This document shows positions 15,315-24,340 of a DNA stretch of 64,000 nucleotides, piece after piece. The notes under the pieces are model-generated. The model saw only the letters and a list, made by a program, of their open reading frames with translations, did not search any database and was not told where the DNA came from. This DNA comes from an uncultured bacterium (GTDB lineage: Bacteria > Pseudomonadota > Gammaproteobacteria > Burkholderiales > Burkholderiaceae_E): contig CAIVPX010000019.1 in NCBI GenBank assembly GCA_903907905.1, forward strand, positions 38,908 through 102,907, read 5' to 3'. The translations under genes were made by a program, and so were the position numbers. The first letter of the stretch is position 1. Every line of letters starts with the position of its first letter.

Positions 15315-16195
15315 TGGATGCCTACCTCATCGCCGTCGCCACCGTGGTGCTGATCTACGCGCTGCTGGCCATCGGGCTCAACCTTCAATACGGCGACACG
15401 GGGCTCATCAACTTCGGTCATGTTGCCTTCTTCGCCATTGGCGCCTACACCTCCGCGCTGCTCTCGCTTCGCGGCTGGCCACTTCCCCTCACCTTTCTGT
15501 TAGCGGCATGTTTTGCCGCAATCTCTGCGATCCCGCTGGGCATGGCCGCCCTTCGCCTGCGGGAGGACTACCTTGCGATCGTCACGCTCGGCTTCTCCGA
15601 AACCGTGCGGCTGGTACTGCAACAGGAGCGCGAGATCACCTTCGGCGTTCAAGGTGTCCCCGGCATTCCCAAACTCTTCGGTTCACTGGGGGGGCGGCTG
15701 ACCGACCTGGCCATTCTCGCGGCCCTGTTGGTGGCGGTTGCGCTCGCCGCCTGGGCAACACACTGGCTCAAGACCAGCCCCTTTGGCCGGTTGCTGCGCG
15801 CCATCCGCGACAACGAGGCTGCAGTGATCGCTCTGGGCAAAGACCCTGCCCGGTTCAAGATCCAGGTCTTCATGTTCGGCGCGTCATTGGCTGGCCTGGC
15901 AGGCGCCTTCTACGCCCACTTTCTCACCTTCATCTCGCCCGAACAGTTTGTCCCGCTGGTCACCTTCCACGTCTGGATGGGCATCATCCTGGGAGGTGTA
16001 GGCTCGCTTCGCGGTGCCCTGGCGGGCACCCTGCTGCTGGTGGCGTTTCTAGAGGGCTCGCGCTTCATCCGCGACCTGCTGCCCGGTATCGCCGAAGTGC
16101 AAATGGCCAGTATCCGTCTGGCCATCGTCGGATTGGCCATCATCGTATTCGTGCTGTACCGACCGCAAGGTCTGTTCGGCAAGACAGACCACTGA
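15314..16195 (+). CDS. Branched-chain amino acid-type ABC permease (LivM-like)
   Basis: A 293-residue permease with the LivM blocks INFGHVAFFAIGAYTSALLS, REDYLAIVTLGFSETVRLVL, LLRAIRDNEAAVIALGKD and WMGIILGGVGSLRGALAGTL. I start it at the ATG at 15314, which overlaps the LivH stop as TGATG; the same reading frame is open further upstream but would lie inside livH. It pairs with the LivH-like protein as the second membrane half of the importer. Confidence 0.94.
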   Translation: MDAYLIAVATVVLIYALLAIGLNLQYGDTGLINFGHVAFFAIGAYTSALLSLRGWPLPLTFLLAACFAAISAIPLGMAALRLREDYLAIVTLGFSETVRLVLQQEREITFGVQGVPGIPKLFGSLGGRLTDLAILAALLVAVALAAWATHWLKTSPFGRLLRAIRDNEAAVIALGKDPARFKIQVFMFGASLAGLAGAFYAHFLTFISPEQFVPLVTFHVWMGIILGGVGSLRGALAGTLLLVAFLEGSRFIRDLLPGIAEVQMASIRLAIVGLAIIVFVLYRPQGLFGKTDH

Positions 16196-16956
16196 TGGCG
16201 CTTCTCGATATTCAGTCTATCGAGGTCGAATTCGATGGCTTTCGCGCCGTTGACCGGGTCAGTCTGGCGCTCGAAGCCGGCGAACTGGTCGGCCTCGCCG
16301 GCACGAACGGCGCGGGCAAAAGCACCGTATTCGGCGCGGTGGCCGGGCAGGTAGCGATCACCCGCGGCGCTATTCGCTTCGCGGGACAAGACATCACCCG
16401 CCTGCCGGCTCACCGCCGGGCCAGCATGGGTCTGGGTCGTACTTTCCAGGTGCCGCGCGAGTTCGGCAGTCTTAGTGTGCTGGATAACCTGCTGGCGGCA
16501 AGTCCTGACGAGGGGCATGAGTCGCTGCTGGCCGCCTGGTTTGCGCGCGCGTCGGCCCGACAGACCGACGGTCGGCTGACCGAACGCGCCGATGAATTGC
16601 TCGGCCTGACACGCCTGAGCGCCCTGCGCGGGCAACCGGCCTCGGCCCTGTCGGGCGGTCAGAAGAAGCTGCTCGAACTCGCCCGGGCCATGATGCGCGC
16701 CCCGACCTGCCTGCTGCTCGACGAACCCTTCGCGGGCGTCAACCCTGTCCTGATCGATCAACTGATCGAGGTGCTGCGCGCCATCCACGCGCGCGGCGTG
16801 GCACTCATCGTGATCGAACACCACCTGCAGGCGCTCAAGTCGCTCGTGCCCCGGTTGCTCGTCATGGATCAGGGACAGGTCATCGCCGATGGCGCGCCCG
16901 CCGCAGTGCTTGACGACGCCCGGGTGCGGACCGCCTACATGGGGGGGGTGGTCTGA
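16195..16956 (+). CDS. Branched-chain amino acid-type ABC ATPase (LivG-like)
   Basis: A 253-residue ATPase. Walker A is GTNGAGKST, the Q-loop region reads GLGRTFQVPREFGSL, the signature is LSGGQKKLLELARAM, and Walker B ends in LLLDEPFAGVNP; the H-loop is VIEHH. The ATG at 16195 overlaps the LivM stop (TGATG). Its open frame extends upstream inside livM but that is not coding. Confidence 0.95.
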   Translation: MALLDIQSIEVEFDGFRAVDRVSLALEAGELVGLAGTNGAGKSTVFGAVAGQVAITRGAIRFAGQDITRLPAHRRASMGLGRTFQVPREFGSLSVLDNLLAASPDEGHESLLAAWFARASARQTDGRLTERADELLGLTRLSALRGQPASALSGGQKKLLELARAMMRAPTCLLLDEPFAGVNPVLIDQLIEVLRAIHARGVALIVIEHHLQALKSLVPRLLVMDQGQVIADGAPAAVLDDARVRTAYMGGVV

Positions 16957-17666
16957 TGGCCTTGCTCGAGGTCGAAAATCTGAGCGGGGGCTACGGACCC
17001 GTCAACATCATCAACGAGATCGCCCTGCAGGCGCACGCAGGCGAAATCGTCACCATCGCAGGCACCAATGGTGCGGGTAAGTCGACGCTGCTTCGGGGCA
17101 TCCTCGGGCTGCTTCCGAGAGTCGAGGGGCGAATCCGACTCGAGGGCCTCGACCTGTCCGCTCAGCCAACAGAAGACCGGATCACCGCAGGGCTTGCCTG
17201 CGTACCCCAGGTCGCCAACGTCTTCGGGCGGCTGAGCGTTCTCGAAAATCTGCACGCCGCCGCGGGCGGACGCATTGGCGCTAGCGACCTGGCGCGCGTG
17301 CTCGCTGCCTTCCCGATTCTCGCGGGCCGTGGCAAGCAGCTGGCAAGCACCCTGTCGGGCGGCGAGCGCCAACAACTGGCGTTTGCCCGCGCACTGGTCA
17401 GGCAGCCCAAGATCATCGTGCTCGATGAGCCCACGGCTGCGCTCGCGCCAGCGCTGATCGACCGGGTGTTTGAGCGTGTCCGGGCCCTGCCTTCCCTGGG
17501 CGTGGCGGTGCTGATGGTTGAGCAACGCGCGCGCCAGGCGCTGGCCATCAGCGACCGTGGCTACATTCTCGATCAGGGGCGCGTGGTGATGCAGGGCCGG
17601 GCTGCCGATCTGCTGGCCGACGGCGCAATGGCCCGCCTTTACTTGGGCGAGAGCAGCGCCCACTGA
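16956..17666 (+). CDS. Branched-chain amino acid-type ABC ATPase (LivF-like)
   Basis: A 236-residue ATPase with Walker A GTNGAGKST, signature LSGGERQQLAFARAL, Walker B IIVLDEPTAAL and H-loop MVEQRAR. The ATG at 16956 overlaps the LivG stop (TGATG). It is the last gene of the amidohydrolase/Liv operon, and every junction from livH to livF is a TGATG overlap. It faces the patatin gene across 63 bases. Confidence 0.95.
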   Translation: MALLEVENLSGGYGPVNIINEIALQAHAGEIVTIAGTNGAGKSTLLRGILGLLPRVEGRIRLEGLDLSAQPTEDRITAGLACVPQVANVFGRLSVLENLHAAAGGRIGASDLARVLAAFPILAGRGKQLASTLSGGERQQLAFARALVRQPKIIVLDEPTAALAPALIDRVFERVRALPSLGVAVLMVEQRARQALAISDRGYILDQGRVVMQGRAADLLADGAMARLYLGESSAH

Positions 17667-17682
17667 GGCACGTCAACGCACC

Positions 17683-17696
17683 CCGCGTCGGCGCGG
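17683..17696. terminator. Small GC hairpin between convergent genes
   Basis: CCGCG and CGCGG pair around a TCGG loop just after the LivF-like stop and before the patatin stop on the other strand. There is no T-run, so if it terminates at all it is weak or Rho-assisted. Confidence 0.2.
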
Positions 17697-17729
17697 CCGA
17701 TGACGGCAAGGTAATTGCGTGGCGACCCA

Positions 17730-19997
17730 TCAAAACCAGGGCTGCCCCAGGGTGAAATAAATCACACTGCGCCCGCCGTGGCTGTGGCCAAGACCGAGGT
17801 AGAGCGGGCCAATCGGCGAATCGGTGCCCAGCAGCAGCGCCTTGCCGCGCCGAAGGCTTGTCAGGCTGACCGCCGACCGGTCATCCCACACATCGCCCGC
17901 ATACCAGGACCCGCCCAGGTAAAGGGGCAGCAGGCCCGAGGTATTGGCACGATATAGATAGGTGAGGCCCGCGGACAGGGCATGCTGGCCCACCAGCGCT
18001 TCAAGATCGTAGCCGGGCAGGGTGAAAAGCCCGCCGATCGCAAAGCGGTTCTGGATGGGTGCATAGCCACCCGTCGTCGACTCGACCTGCAACTGGCCGA
18101 TGAGCGTATGAGCACCGTGGCTGCGCGCAATCGTCGAGCGCAGGCGGATCTGATCAAACTGGCTGTCCGCACCCAGACTGTAGAGCGAATTGGAGGCCTC
18201 CACCCTGAGATAAGACCCCGAGCGCGGGAACCGTGGAGAGTCGAGCGTTTCGAGCTCCAGCGCGACGAAGGCCTGTCCCTGCTGAAAACGATAGTTCGGA
18301 AACGGGTCAGTCGCGCCAACCGACAGATAGGTTTCGCCCCGATAGCGGCGTACGCCGAGGCGAATGTCCCCATAGCGATCGAAGTTGGCGCCCAGGGCCA
18401 CACTGGCGCCCGTGCGGGCCACACCGTACTCAGCCAGTGCGAACCCGCCCGAGTAGAGTTTTCGCAGGGTTTCACCCGAGGACAGCCGCGCGTTCACGAA
18501 CCAGTACTCGGACGAATCGATGGGTTGGTAAAGCTCGGTGGCCAACATGGTGGTCTGACCAAACTGCAGCTCGGTTCGCCACTTGCCATTGAGCGAATTG
18601 AGCGCACGCGCCTCGTAGGCAATGCCCAGATCGAAATCGGAGCCACGCCTTCGCTCGGTCGAGAGCCTCAAACCGAACTGCAGGGCATCCAGCCCCCAGG
18701 AGCGGGGCACGGTCTCGATCAGCAGGCCGGTCTCGCCGTTTTCTTCGAGTTTGCGGTAACGAACACTCTCGAAGACCTCCAGGGCATACAGACGATCGAT
18801 GCTGAGCTTGAGCTGATCCAGATCGAGCGGCTTGCCCACCAGATCACTGACCCGCGAGCGCAGCACATCCTCACGCAAATTGGAACCGTTGGCAAAGCGC
18901 ACGAAACCGACGATCGGCGCGAAGGGTTCGAGCGCGATGTTCGATGCCCGAGCTTGCTCGGTCCCTACCGGACTCGCGACTGCTGGCGGCGCAACCGGCG
19001 CCAGCGCGGCCAGGGGCCCGAGCGCCTGCAGGGCCGCCTGCTCGCCCAGATCGACAGCCAGGGCTGCACCCTGCAGATCGGTTGAGCCAATCTTGTCGAG
19101 CGCCGGGCGGATCAGAACGTCTCGAGCCGCGAGCCGACCGAGCTGGTCGACCATATTGCGCGCCGTGAGAAAGCCCGTGAGCTGGCTCATCATGCCGAGC
19201 ACCGAGTTCAATTCCTCGCGGGACCGCAACGGCGTACTGATGTCGACAGCGATCACGATGTCGGCACCCAACTCTCGCGCCACCGACACCGGCAAATTGT
19301 TGGAGATGCCGCCATCCACCAGCAGACGCCCGCCAATCTCGACGCCTGCAAAGACGGCTGGGACCGACATGCTCGCCCGGATGGCGCGCGCCAGATCGCC
19401 CGAGCCCAGTACCACGGCCTCGCCGCTCACGGCATCGGTTGCAAGGGCCCGGAACCGCACACGCAACTTGTCGAAATCGTCGATGGCCGATACCGCCAGC
19501 GTGAGGTTCCGAAACAACAGATCGAATTGCTGCCCCTGGAGCATAGCGCTGGGCGCATTCACCTCGCGATCGCGAACGCCGGCGAACTCCCTGGAGAGGA
19601 AGGACCGATCGTCGACTCGGGTCTGCTGCGAGCGGCGGGTGCGCGAGGGCCCATCCTGCAGCAGCGAGTCCCAGTCGGTGCTACGCAGCACCTCCTCGAT
19701 GCGCTCCGGCGACAAACCCGCCGCATACAACCCACCCACGATCGCCCCGGCGCTGGTACCGGTCACGATATCTACCGGAATACGCAGCTGCTCGATCGCC
19801 TTGAGCACGCCCACGTGCGCCGCACCTCGCGCGCCGCCCCCGCTCAGGACCAGCGCGATCTTGGGGCGGGCAGGCTCAGCGTATGCGACCGCGCCAGGAC
19901 CGAGCCCGAGCATCAGCGCAGCGAGCGCAAGGCACAGGACGCAGCAGGGCTTTCGCAGGCGCCAGGCCGCACGAAGCAGGTCTCGATGCATCAACAT
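17730..19997 (-). CDS. Patatin-like phospholipase with outer-membrane barrel (PlpD-like, type Vd secretion)
   Basis: A 755-residue exported lipase-barrel fusion. Residues 1-40 are a signal peptide ending AVAYA. The patatin domain follows, with oxyanion loop GGGARGAAHVG (about 53), nucleophile elbow GTSAGA (Ser82) and the dyad Asp in LLVDGGISNN (about residue 226). A POTRA-like segment (LDLDQLKLSIDRLYALEVFE) precedes a 16-strand Omp85-like barrel that ends in Phe (GQPWF), as required for BAM-assisted insertion. This order matches PlpD of Pseudomonas aeruginosa, in which the barrel delivers the phospholipase across the outer membrane. The start ATG at 19997 is chosen because it gives the signal peptide directly; the frame is open further upstream into the Bug gene. 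No strong ribosome site is seen. Confidence 0.92.
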   Translation of the reverse strand: MLMHRDLLRAAWRLRKPCCVLCLALAALMLGLGPGAVAYAEPARPKIALVLSGGGARGAAHVGVLKAIEQLRIPVDIVTGTSAGAIVGGLYAAGLSPERIEEVLRSTDWDSLLQDGPSRTRRSQQTRVDDRSFLSREFAGVRDREVNAPSAMLQGQQFDLLFRNLTLAVSAIDDFDKLRVRFRALATDAVSGEAVVLGSGDLARAIRASMSVPAVFAGVEIGGRLLVDGGISNNLPVSVARELGADIVIAVDISTPLRSREELNSVLGMMSQLTGFLTARNMVDQLGRLAARDVLIRPALDKIGSTDLQGAALAVDLGEQAALQALGPLAALAPVAPPAVASPVGTEQARASNIALEPFAPIVGFVRFANGSNLREDVLRSRVSDLVGKPLDLDQLKLSIDRLYALEVFESVRYRKLEENGETGLLIETVPRSWGLDALQFGLRLSTERRRGSDFDLGIAYEARALNSLNGKWRTELQFGQTTMLATELYQPIDSSEYWFVNARLSSGETLRKLYSGGFALAEYGVARTGASVALGANFDRYGDIRLGVRRYRGETYLSVGATDPFPNYRFQQGQAFVALELETLDSPRFPRSGSYLRVEASNSLYSLGADSQFDQIRLRSTIARSHGAHTLIGQLQVESTTGGYAPIQNRFAIGGLFTLPGYDLEALVGQHALSAGLTYLYRANTSGLLPLYLGGSWYAGDVWDDRSAVSLTSLRRGKALLLGTDSPIGPLYLGLGHSHGGRSVIYFTLGQPWF

Positions 19998-20089
19998 GGG
20001 TCGGGGCAGTGAGGTTCGGATGGACGCATCGGCTCGGGCGATGGGAACGGATGACCGGCAGGCCCGCTCGCAGCGGGGCGTGTGCCGAG

Positions 20090-21079
20090 TCAGTCGCCCG
20101 TGATTTTTCTGTCGCGGATGATTTTCCCCCAGGTGGCGTACTCGCGTGCCATGAACCCGGCAAGTTCGCTTCGTGAGGTGGGCGTGGGCGAGTAGCCGTG
20201 CTTGCTCAGCGCCTCGCTCATGTCGGGCGAGCCCAACGCCTTCTGCAAGGCCTCGTTCCACCGATCCAGCAGGGGCTCGGGCACCTTGGCCGAGGTCACG
20301 AATGCATACCAGTTGGTGGCGTTGAAGCCCGGATACCCCGACTCGGCGATGGTCGGCACCTTTGGCAGTGCAGGGTGGCGCTGCAGTCCCGTGGAGGCGA
20401 GCGCGATCAGACGCCCCGATTCGATATGCGCCTGTGCGGTGGCCACCGTGGCGTACCAGGACGCGACACGTCCCCCCAGCAAATCGACCAGCGCGGGCGC
20501 GCCTCCCTTGTAGGGCACATGCACCGTGTCAATGCGGGCCACATCGTTGAGCAGCTCGCCCGCCAGATGCGAAGCCGACCCCGGGCCGGTCGAGGCGAAG
20601 TCGAGCTTGCCGGGGTGCTTCTTCGCGTACTCGATGTAGTCGGCGAAGCTCCGGATGCCGGTGCCCGAATGCACGACGAGTACATTGGGGAAGTTGACGC
20701 CCAGGGTCAGGGGAGCGAGGTCCTTGAGCGGATCAAAACCCAGCTTCATCATGTGCGGGGCAATTGCGAGCGGCCCGATGGAACTGAGCATGATCAGACT
20801 GCCATCGGCCGGCCCTGTGGCGGTCATCTGCGTGGCGATGTTGCCCCCGGCGCCCGGCTTGTTGTCGACCGCAACCGGCTGACCCAGGTTGTCGCTCAGG
20901 CGCTTGGCGATGATTCGCGCAGCAATGTCAGCCGAGCCCCCGGCGGCAAACCCCACGAGGATCGTGATGCCCTTTCGGGGCGGAAAGTCCTGGGCCCAAG
21001 CGCTCGGACCCGCCAGCGCGCAGGCGGCTACCCACCCGACCAGCGCACGCCCCCAGGTGATCGACCATGAACCTTTCAT
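20090..21079 (-). CDS. Bug family (TctC-like) periplasmic solute-binding protein
   Basis: A 329-residue Bug protein with a signal peptide (hydrophobic stretch then GPSAWAQ) and the family blocks ITILVGFAAGGSADIAARI, VAVDNKPGAGGNIATQ and HVPYKGGAPALVDLLGG. The ATG at 21079 has GGAGG a few bases upstream, so the longer open frame to 21178 is rejected. It is the last of three tandem Bug genes and lies 92 bases before the patatin gene. No TctA/TctB genes accompany it. Confidence 0.95.
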   Translation of the reverse strand: MKGSWSITWGRALVGWVAACALAGPSAWAQDFPPRKGITILVGFAAGGSADIAARIIAKRLSDNLGQPVAVDNKPGAGGNIATQMTATGPADGSLIMLSSIGPLAIAPHMMKLGFDPLKDLAPLTLGVNFPNVLVVHSGTGIRSFADYIEYAKKHPGKLDFASTGPGSASHLAGELLNDVARIDTVHVPYKGGAPALVDLLGGRVASWYATVATAQAHIESGRLIALASTGLQRHPALPKVPTIAESGYPGFNATNWYAFVTSAKVPEPLLDRWNEALQKALGSPDMSEALSKHGYSPTPTSRSELAGFMAREYATWGKIIRDRKITGD

Positions 21080-21190
21080 GACTGCCTCCTCCGAACACTC
21101 GCATGGATGACGGCGCGCGCAGGCCGGCGCCCTGCCACGCGGAACCAGGTCCCGCCACAGGCCGCACGGGCGGGCCAAGCGCCAGGCGAC

Positions 21191-22180
21191 TTACTGGGAG
21201 CGGATGCCTGCCGCTTCGATGACCGTCTTGTAGCGGGCGATGTCAGACGCAAAGACCCTGGCAAACTCGGCGGGCCCCAGCGCCTGGGGCACATTTCCCT
21301 GCGACATGGTCTGATCTCGTACCGCCGGGTTCTGCAGGGCCTGACTGATGACCTCATGCAAGCGGGCAACAATGGCTGGCGGAGTTCGGGCAGGAGCGAA
21401 AATGCCCAGCCAATACTCGGCCGTGAAGTCCTTGAGGCCACTCTCGGCGACGGTGGGCACCTGAGGCATGAGGGGCGAGCGCGCATCGCCTGTGACGGCA
21501 ATGGCACGCAGCTTGCCGCTTTCTGCCAGCGCCCGGGACCCGCTGAAGGTGTCGAAGACCAGTTGGACCTCGTTGCCCGCCAAGCCCACGATCGACGGGC
21601 CGCCGCCCTTGTAGGGCACGTGAATCATGTCGATCCCCGCGGCCTGCTTGAACAGCTCCCCGATCAGATGACCCGATGACCCCAGCCCCGCTGATCCGAA
21701 GCTGAGCTTTCCCGGATGGGCCTTGGCGTAGGCAATCAGCTCGGCCACGTTGCGCACAGGCAGGGCGGGATTGACCACCAGCAGATAGGGCCCCTTGACG
21801 ACCAGCGACACGGGCACCAGATCGCGCTGCACGTCGTAGGGCGCATTCGGTTTGAGATGCGGGTCGGTGGAGATGACGGAGGTATGCAGCAGCAGCGTGT
21901 AGCCGTCCGGCGCGGCCCGGGCCACGGCCTCGGTGCCGATCGCCCCGGCGGCCCCCGCCTTGTTCTCGACCACCACCGTCTGCCCGAGCCTCGGACCGAT
22001 GTCGCCCGCAACCAGCCGCGCGGCAGGGTCGGCCGAGCCGCCCGGCGGGTACGGCACGATCAGCTTGATGGGTCGATCCGGGTAGCGGGCGGTATCCGAT
22101 TGCGCCCAGGCCGAAGGCCCTGCGATCAAGGCGAGCGAGGTGGTCGCGGCGATGAGACAGCGAATGAACAATGGGGTCAT
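21191..22180 (-). CDS. Bug family (TctC-like) periplasmic solute-binding protein
   Basis: A 329-residue Bug protein: signal peptide ending PSAWAQ, then YPDRPIKLIVPYPPGGSADP, VVVENKAGAAGAIGTEAVA and MIHVPYKGGGPSIVGL. The ATG at 22180 follows AGGAGA. It is the middle member of the tandem set, 26 bases after the first and 111 bases before the third. The three proteins differ clearly in sequence, so they are paralogues with probably different ligands rather than a recent duplication. Confidence 0.95.
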   Translation of the reverse strand: MTPLFIRCLIAATTSLALIAGPSAWAQSDTARYPDRPIKLIVPYPPGGSADPAARLVAGDIGPRLGQTVVVENKAGAAGAIGTEAVARAAPDGYTLLLHTSVISTDPHLKPNAPYDVQRDLVPVSLVVKGPYLLVVNPALPVRNVAELIAYAKAHPGKLSFGSAGLGSSGHLIGELFKQAAGIDMIHVPYKGGGPSIVGLAGNEVQLVFDTFSGSRALAESGKLRAIAVTGDARSPLMPQVPTVAESGLKDFTAEYWLGIFAPARTPPAIVARLHEVISQALQNPAVRDQTMSQGNVPQALGPAEFARVFASDIARYKTVIEAAGIRSQ

Positions 22181-22206
22181 GATGATGAATCTCCTGGTTC
22201 GTGGTC

Positions 22207-23196
22207 TCACTGCGGCTCGACGCCCGATGCGCGAATGATCCGTTGCCACTTGTCCCGCTCCTCCTGAACCTGGCTCGCGATGGCCGCCGGGCTGCTGAGA
22301 CTCACCAGCACACCCATGCCGAGCAATCGCTCGCGGATCTCGGCCGTGTCGAGCACTGCGTTGATCTCGCGATTGAGCTTGTCGACGATGTCGCCAGGGG
22401 TACCACCCCGCACCGACAGGTAGTTCATGGGCGATGCATCAAAGCCCGGGAAACTCTCGGCAAGGGTGGGGGTGTCGGGCAGGCTCGGTGCCCGCGCCGT
22501 ATACCCCACGGCAATGGCCCGCAACTGCCCCCCTCGCACCATCGGCAGCAGGGCTGCCATGCTGTCGAGGGTGAGGTCGACCGACCCCGACACCAGATCC
22601 TGAATGGCGGCCCCCGTTCCCTTGTAGGGCACGTGCACCATCTCGACCCCGGCCGTCCGCTTGAGGTATTCGCCGGCCAGATGCGCGCCGGAACCGGTGC
22701 CCGGTGAAGCGAAGGTGAGCTTGCCCGGATTTGCGCGCGCATGGGCGATGAGTTCGGCCACGCTGTTCACGCCAAGCCTGGGGTTGACGGCGAGCACATT
22801 GACGAACACCCCCAGGCGCGCCACCGGGAGGAGATCCCGAACCGGGTCATACGGCAACTGCTTCATCAGCGACGGATTGGTGATTTGTGGCCCCGGCGTC
22901 GTGTAGAGCCAGGTATGGCCGTCGGGAGCGGACTTCGCCACCGTATCCGCGCCGATGGTCGCGTTACCCCCGGGCTTGTTGACCACGACCACCGATTGTC
23001 CGAGCCGGCGGGATAGCGGCTCGGCGATGATCCGGGCCATGACATCGGAGCCTCCGCCCACCGCGAAGGGAATGACGAACTGAATCGGACGACTGGGCCA
23101 ATTCGACTGCGCGTGACCGGGCAGCGGCAACACGCCGAGCGACAGCGCGAGGGCAACGGCAGGCGCGGCCAGACGGGCTCGGGCGGCAGGTTTCAT
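22207..23196 (-). CDS. Bug family (TctC-like) periplasmic solute-binding protein
   Basis: A 329-residue Bug protein with signal peptide (LALSLGVLPLPGHAQ) and blocks WPSRPIQFVIPFAVGGGSDV, VVVNKPGGNATIGAD and MVHVPYKGTGAAIQDL. I chose the ATG at 23196, with GGAG about ten bases upstream; an in-frame ATG at 23223 is possible. It is the first of the three tandem Bug genes and is divergent from the hydratase/CoA-transferase cluster, separated by 225 bases, which suggests common control. Confidence 0.94.
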   Translation of the reverse strand: MKPAARARLAAPAVALALSLGVLPLPGHAQSNWPSRPIQFVIPFAVGGGSDVMARIIAEPLSRRLGQSVVVVNKPGGNATIGADTVAKSAPDGHTWLYTTPGPQITNPSLMKQLPYDPVRDLLPVARLGVFVNVLAVNPRLGVNSVAELIAHARANPGKLTFASPGTGSGAHLAGEYLKRTAGVEMVHVPYKGTGAAIQDLVSGSVDLTLDSMAALLPMVRGGQLRAIAVGYTARAPSLPDTPTLAESFPGFDASPMNYLSVRGGTPGDIVDKLNREINAVLDTAEIRERLLGMGVLVSLSSPAAIASQVQEERDKWQRIIRASGVEPQ

Positions 23197-23421
23197 GAAT
23201 GGCTTACTCCAGAGATTGTGCATCGAAGGCCTGCGGCACCAGCCCTCGTGCAGGGGGCTGAACATCCCGGGATGCTCGGCGATCTTCCGGAAAACAGCAA
23301 GCCCGTAGCCCTTGATCGATCGATTTTCAGAATGGCCGACGGGGCCCCCGCACGCATGCCGACCTCAACCCGACACGCCCTGTGATACAACACCGCCGTC
23401 AGCCACTTTCGGAGAACTCGC

Positions 23422-23868
23422 GTGACCGTTGGCCGCTACACCACTGACCTCGACAAAGGCGACGTCCTTGGTCCGGTCGAATACACCATGAGCAAGTTCG
23501 TCGTGCGCGAGTACTGCCATGCCAACGAACTTCACCAGGCCTGCTACCAGGGCGCCGATCCGAAGTTTGCGCCCCCCACGCTGGTTCACCTGGACAAGCT
23601 CAAGCTCTACAAAGTGGCCTGCCCCATGGGCACCGGGCCCACGGCCCGAATCCATTACGAGTACGATGCCACACTCCATGCCCCCATCCCCGTGGGCGTA
23701 CCGCTTCGAGTCAGCGGCACCGTGACCGATCGATTCGAAAAACGCGGTCGCTCGCATGTGCTGACCACCATCGAGCTGCGCACGGCGGCAGACAATCAGC
23801 CCCTGGTTACCTACCGGGACACCGTCATCGTGTCCTACCGCGCTGCGGCGGAAAAGGCCGCATCATGA
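23422..23868 (+). CDS. MaoC-like N-terminal-type hot-dog protein (putative enoyl-CoA hydratase half)
   Basis: A 148-residue protein resembling the N-terminal hot-dog half of double hot-dog hydratases (FAS1/MaoC N type): MSKFVVREYCHANELH, then a beta-rich region with HYEYDATLHAPIPVG and TYRDTVIVSY. Such halves usually have no catalytic residues and support the second half. The start is GTG at 23422 with GGAGAA upstream. Its stop overlaps the ATG of the next hot-dog gene (ATGA), so the two chains are probably made in equal amounts and form a heteromer. I infer hydration of an unsaturated acyl-CoA from the CoA-transferase that follows. Confidence 0.75.
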   Translation: MTVGRYTTDLDKGDVLGPVEYTMSKFVVREYCHANELHQACYQGADPKFAPPTLVHLDKLKLYKVACPMGTGPTARIHYEYDATLHAPIPVGVPLRVSGTVTDRFEKRGRSHVLTTIELRTAADNQPLVTYRDTVIVSYRAAAEKAAS

Positions 23869-24326
23869 GCCAGGCCCCGCACCCTTACCCGGCAGGCATG
23901 GAGTTCAGACTTGCGCCGCGCCCCATGACGCGCGAACGCATGCGCTGGTATGTCGACATTCAGGAAACCGTCCAGGTCGACGATGGCCGCATTCATACGC
24001 AGCCGCCAACCATTCACGATGACGACGACTACGCCCGCAAGCAGGGACTGCCCGGCATCATCTCCGATGGGATGATCACCACCAACTGGATTCATGGCCT
24101 GCTCGTCGATGTGTTTGGCGAGGCGGCCGCCGGCCCGGGGCGTCTGCGCACCAAGTACATCGCCCCGATCTATGAAGACCAGTGCGTCATCACCTGCGCG
24201 CGCATCACCCAGGCCAGCCAGCAGGCCGATGGCAGCACCCGCTACGAGGTCGAAGTCTGGTGCGAGGACGACCAGGCCAGAAAACTTACGGTCGGCGAAG
24301 CCGAAGTCACCGTGGCGGCCCGCTAG
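23865..24326 (+). CDS. MaoC-like dehydratase (putative catalytic hydratase half)
   Basis: A 153-residue hot-dog protein. The hydratase-2-like motif region reads PPTIHDDDDYARKQGLPG followed by IISDGMITTNWI, corresponding to the His/Asp active-site loop and the buried glycine-rich helix of MaoC-domain R-hydratases. The ATG overlaps the stop of the partner gene. The CoA-transferase starts 14 bases downstream. Members of this family hydrate mesaconyl-, itaconyl- or enoyl-CoA; which one applies here cannot be told. Confidence 0.8.
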   Translation: MSQAPHPYPAGMEFRLAPRPMTRERMRWYVDIQETVQVDDGRIHTQPPTIHDDDDYARKQGLPGIISDGMITTNWIHGLLVDVFGEAAAGPGRLRTKYIAPIYEDQCVITCARITQASQQADGSTRYEVEVWCEDDQARKLTVGEAEVTVAAR

Positions 24327-24340
24327 CGGACCCCGGCACC

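Noticed and set aside
20090..23196. Tandem Bug genes as a recent duplication or assembly artefact
   Set aside because: They are equal in length but differ in most residues, including signal peptides and ligand-loop sequences.
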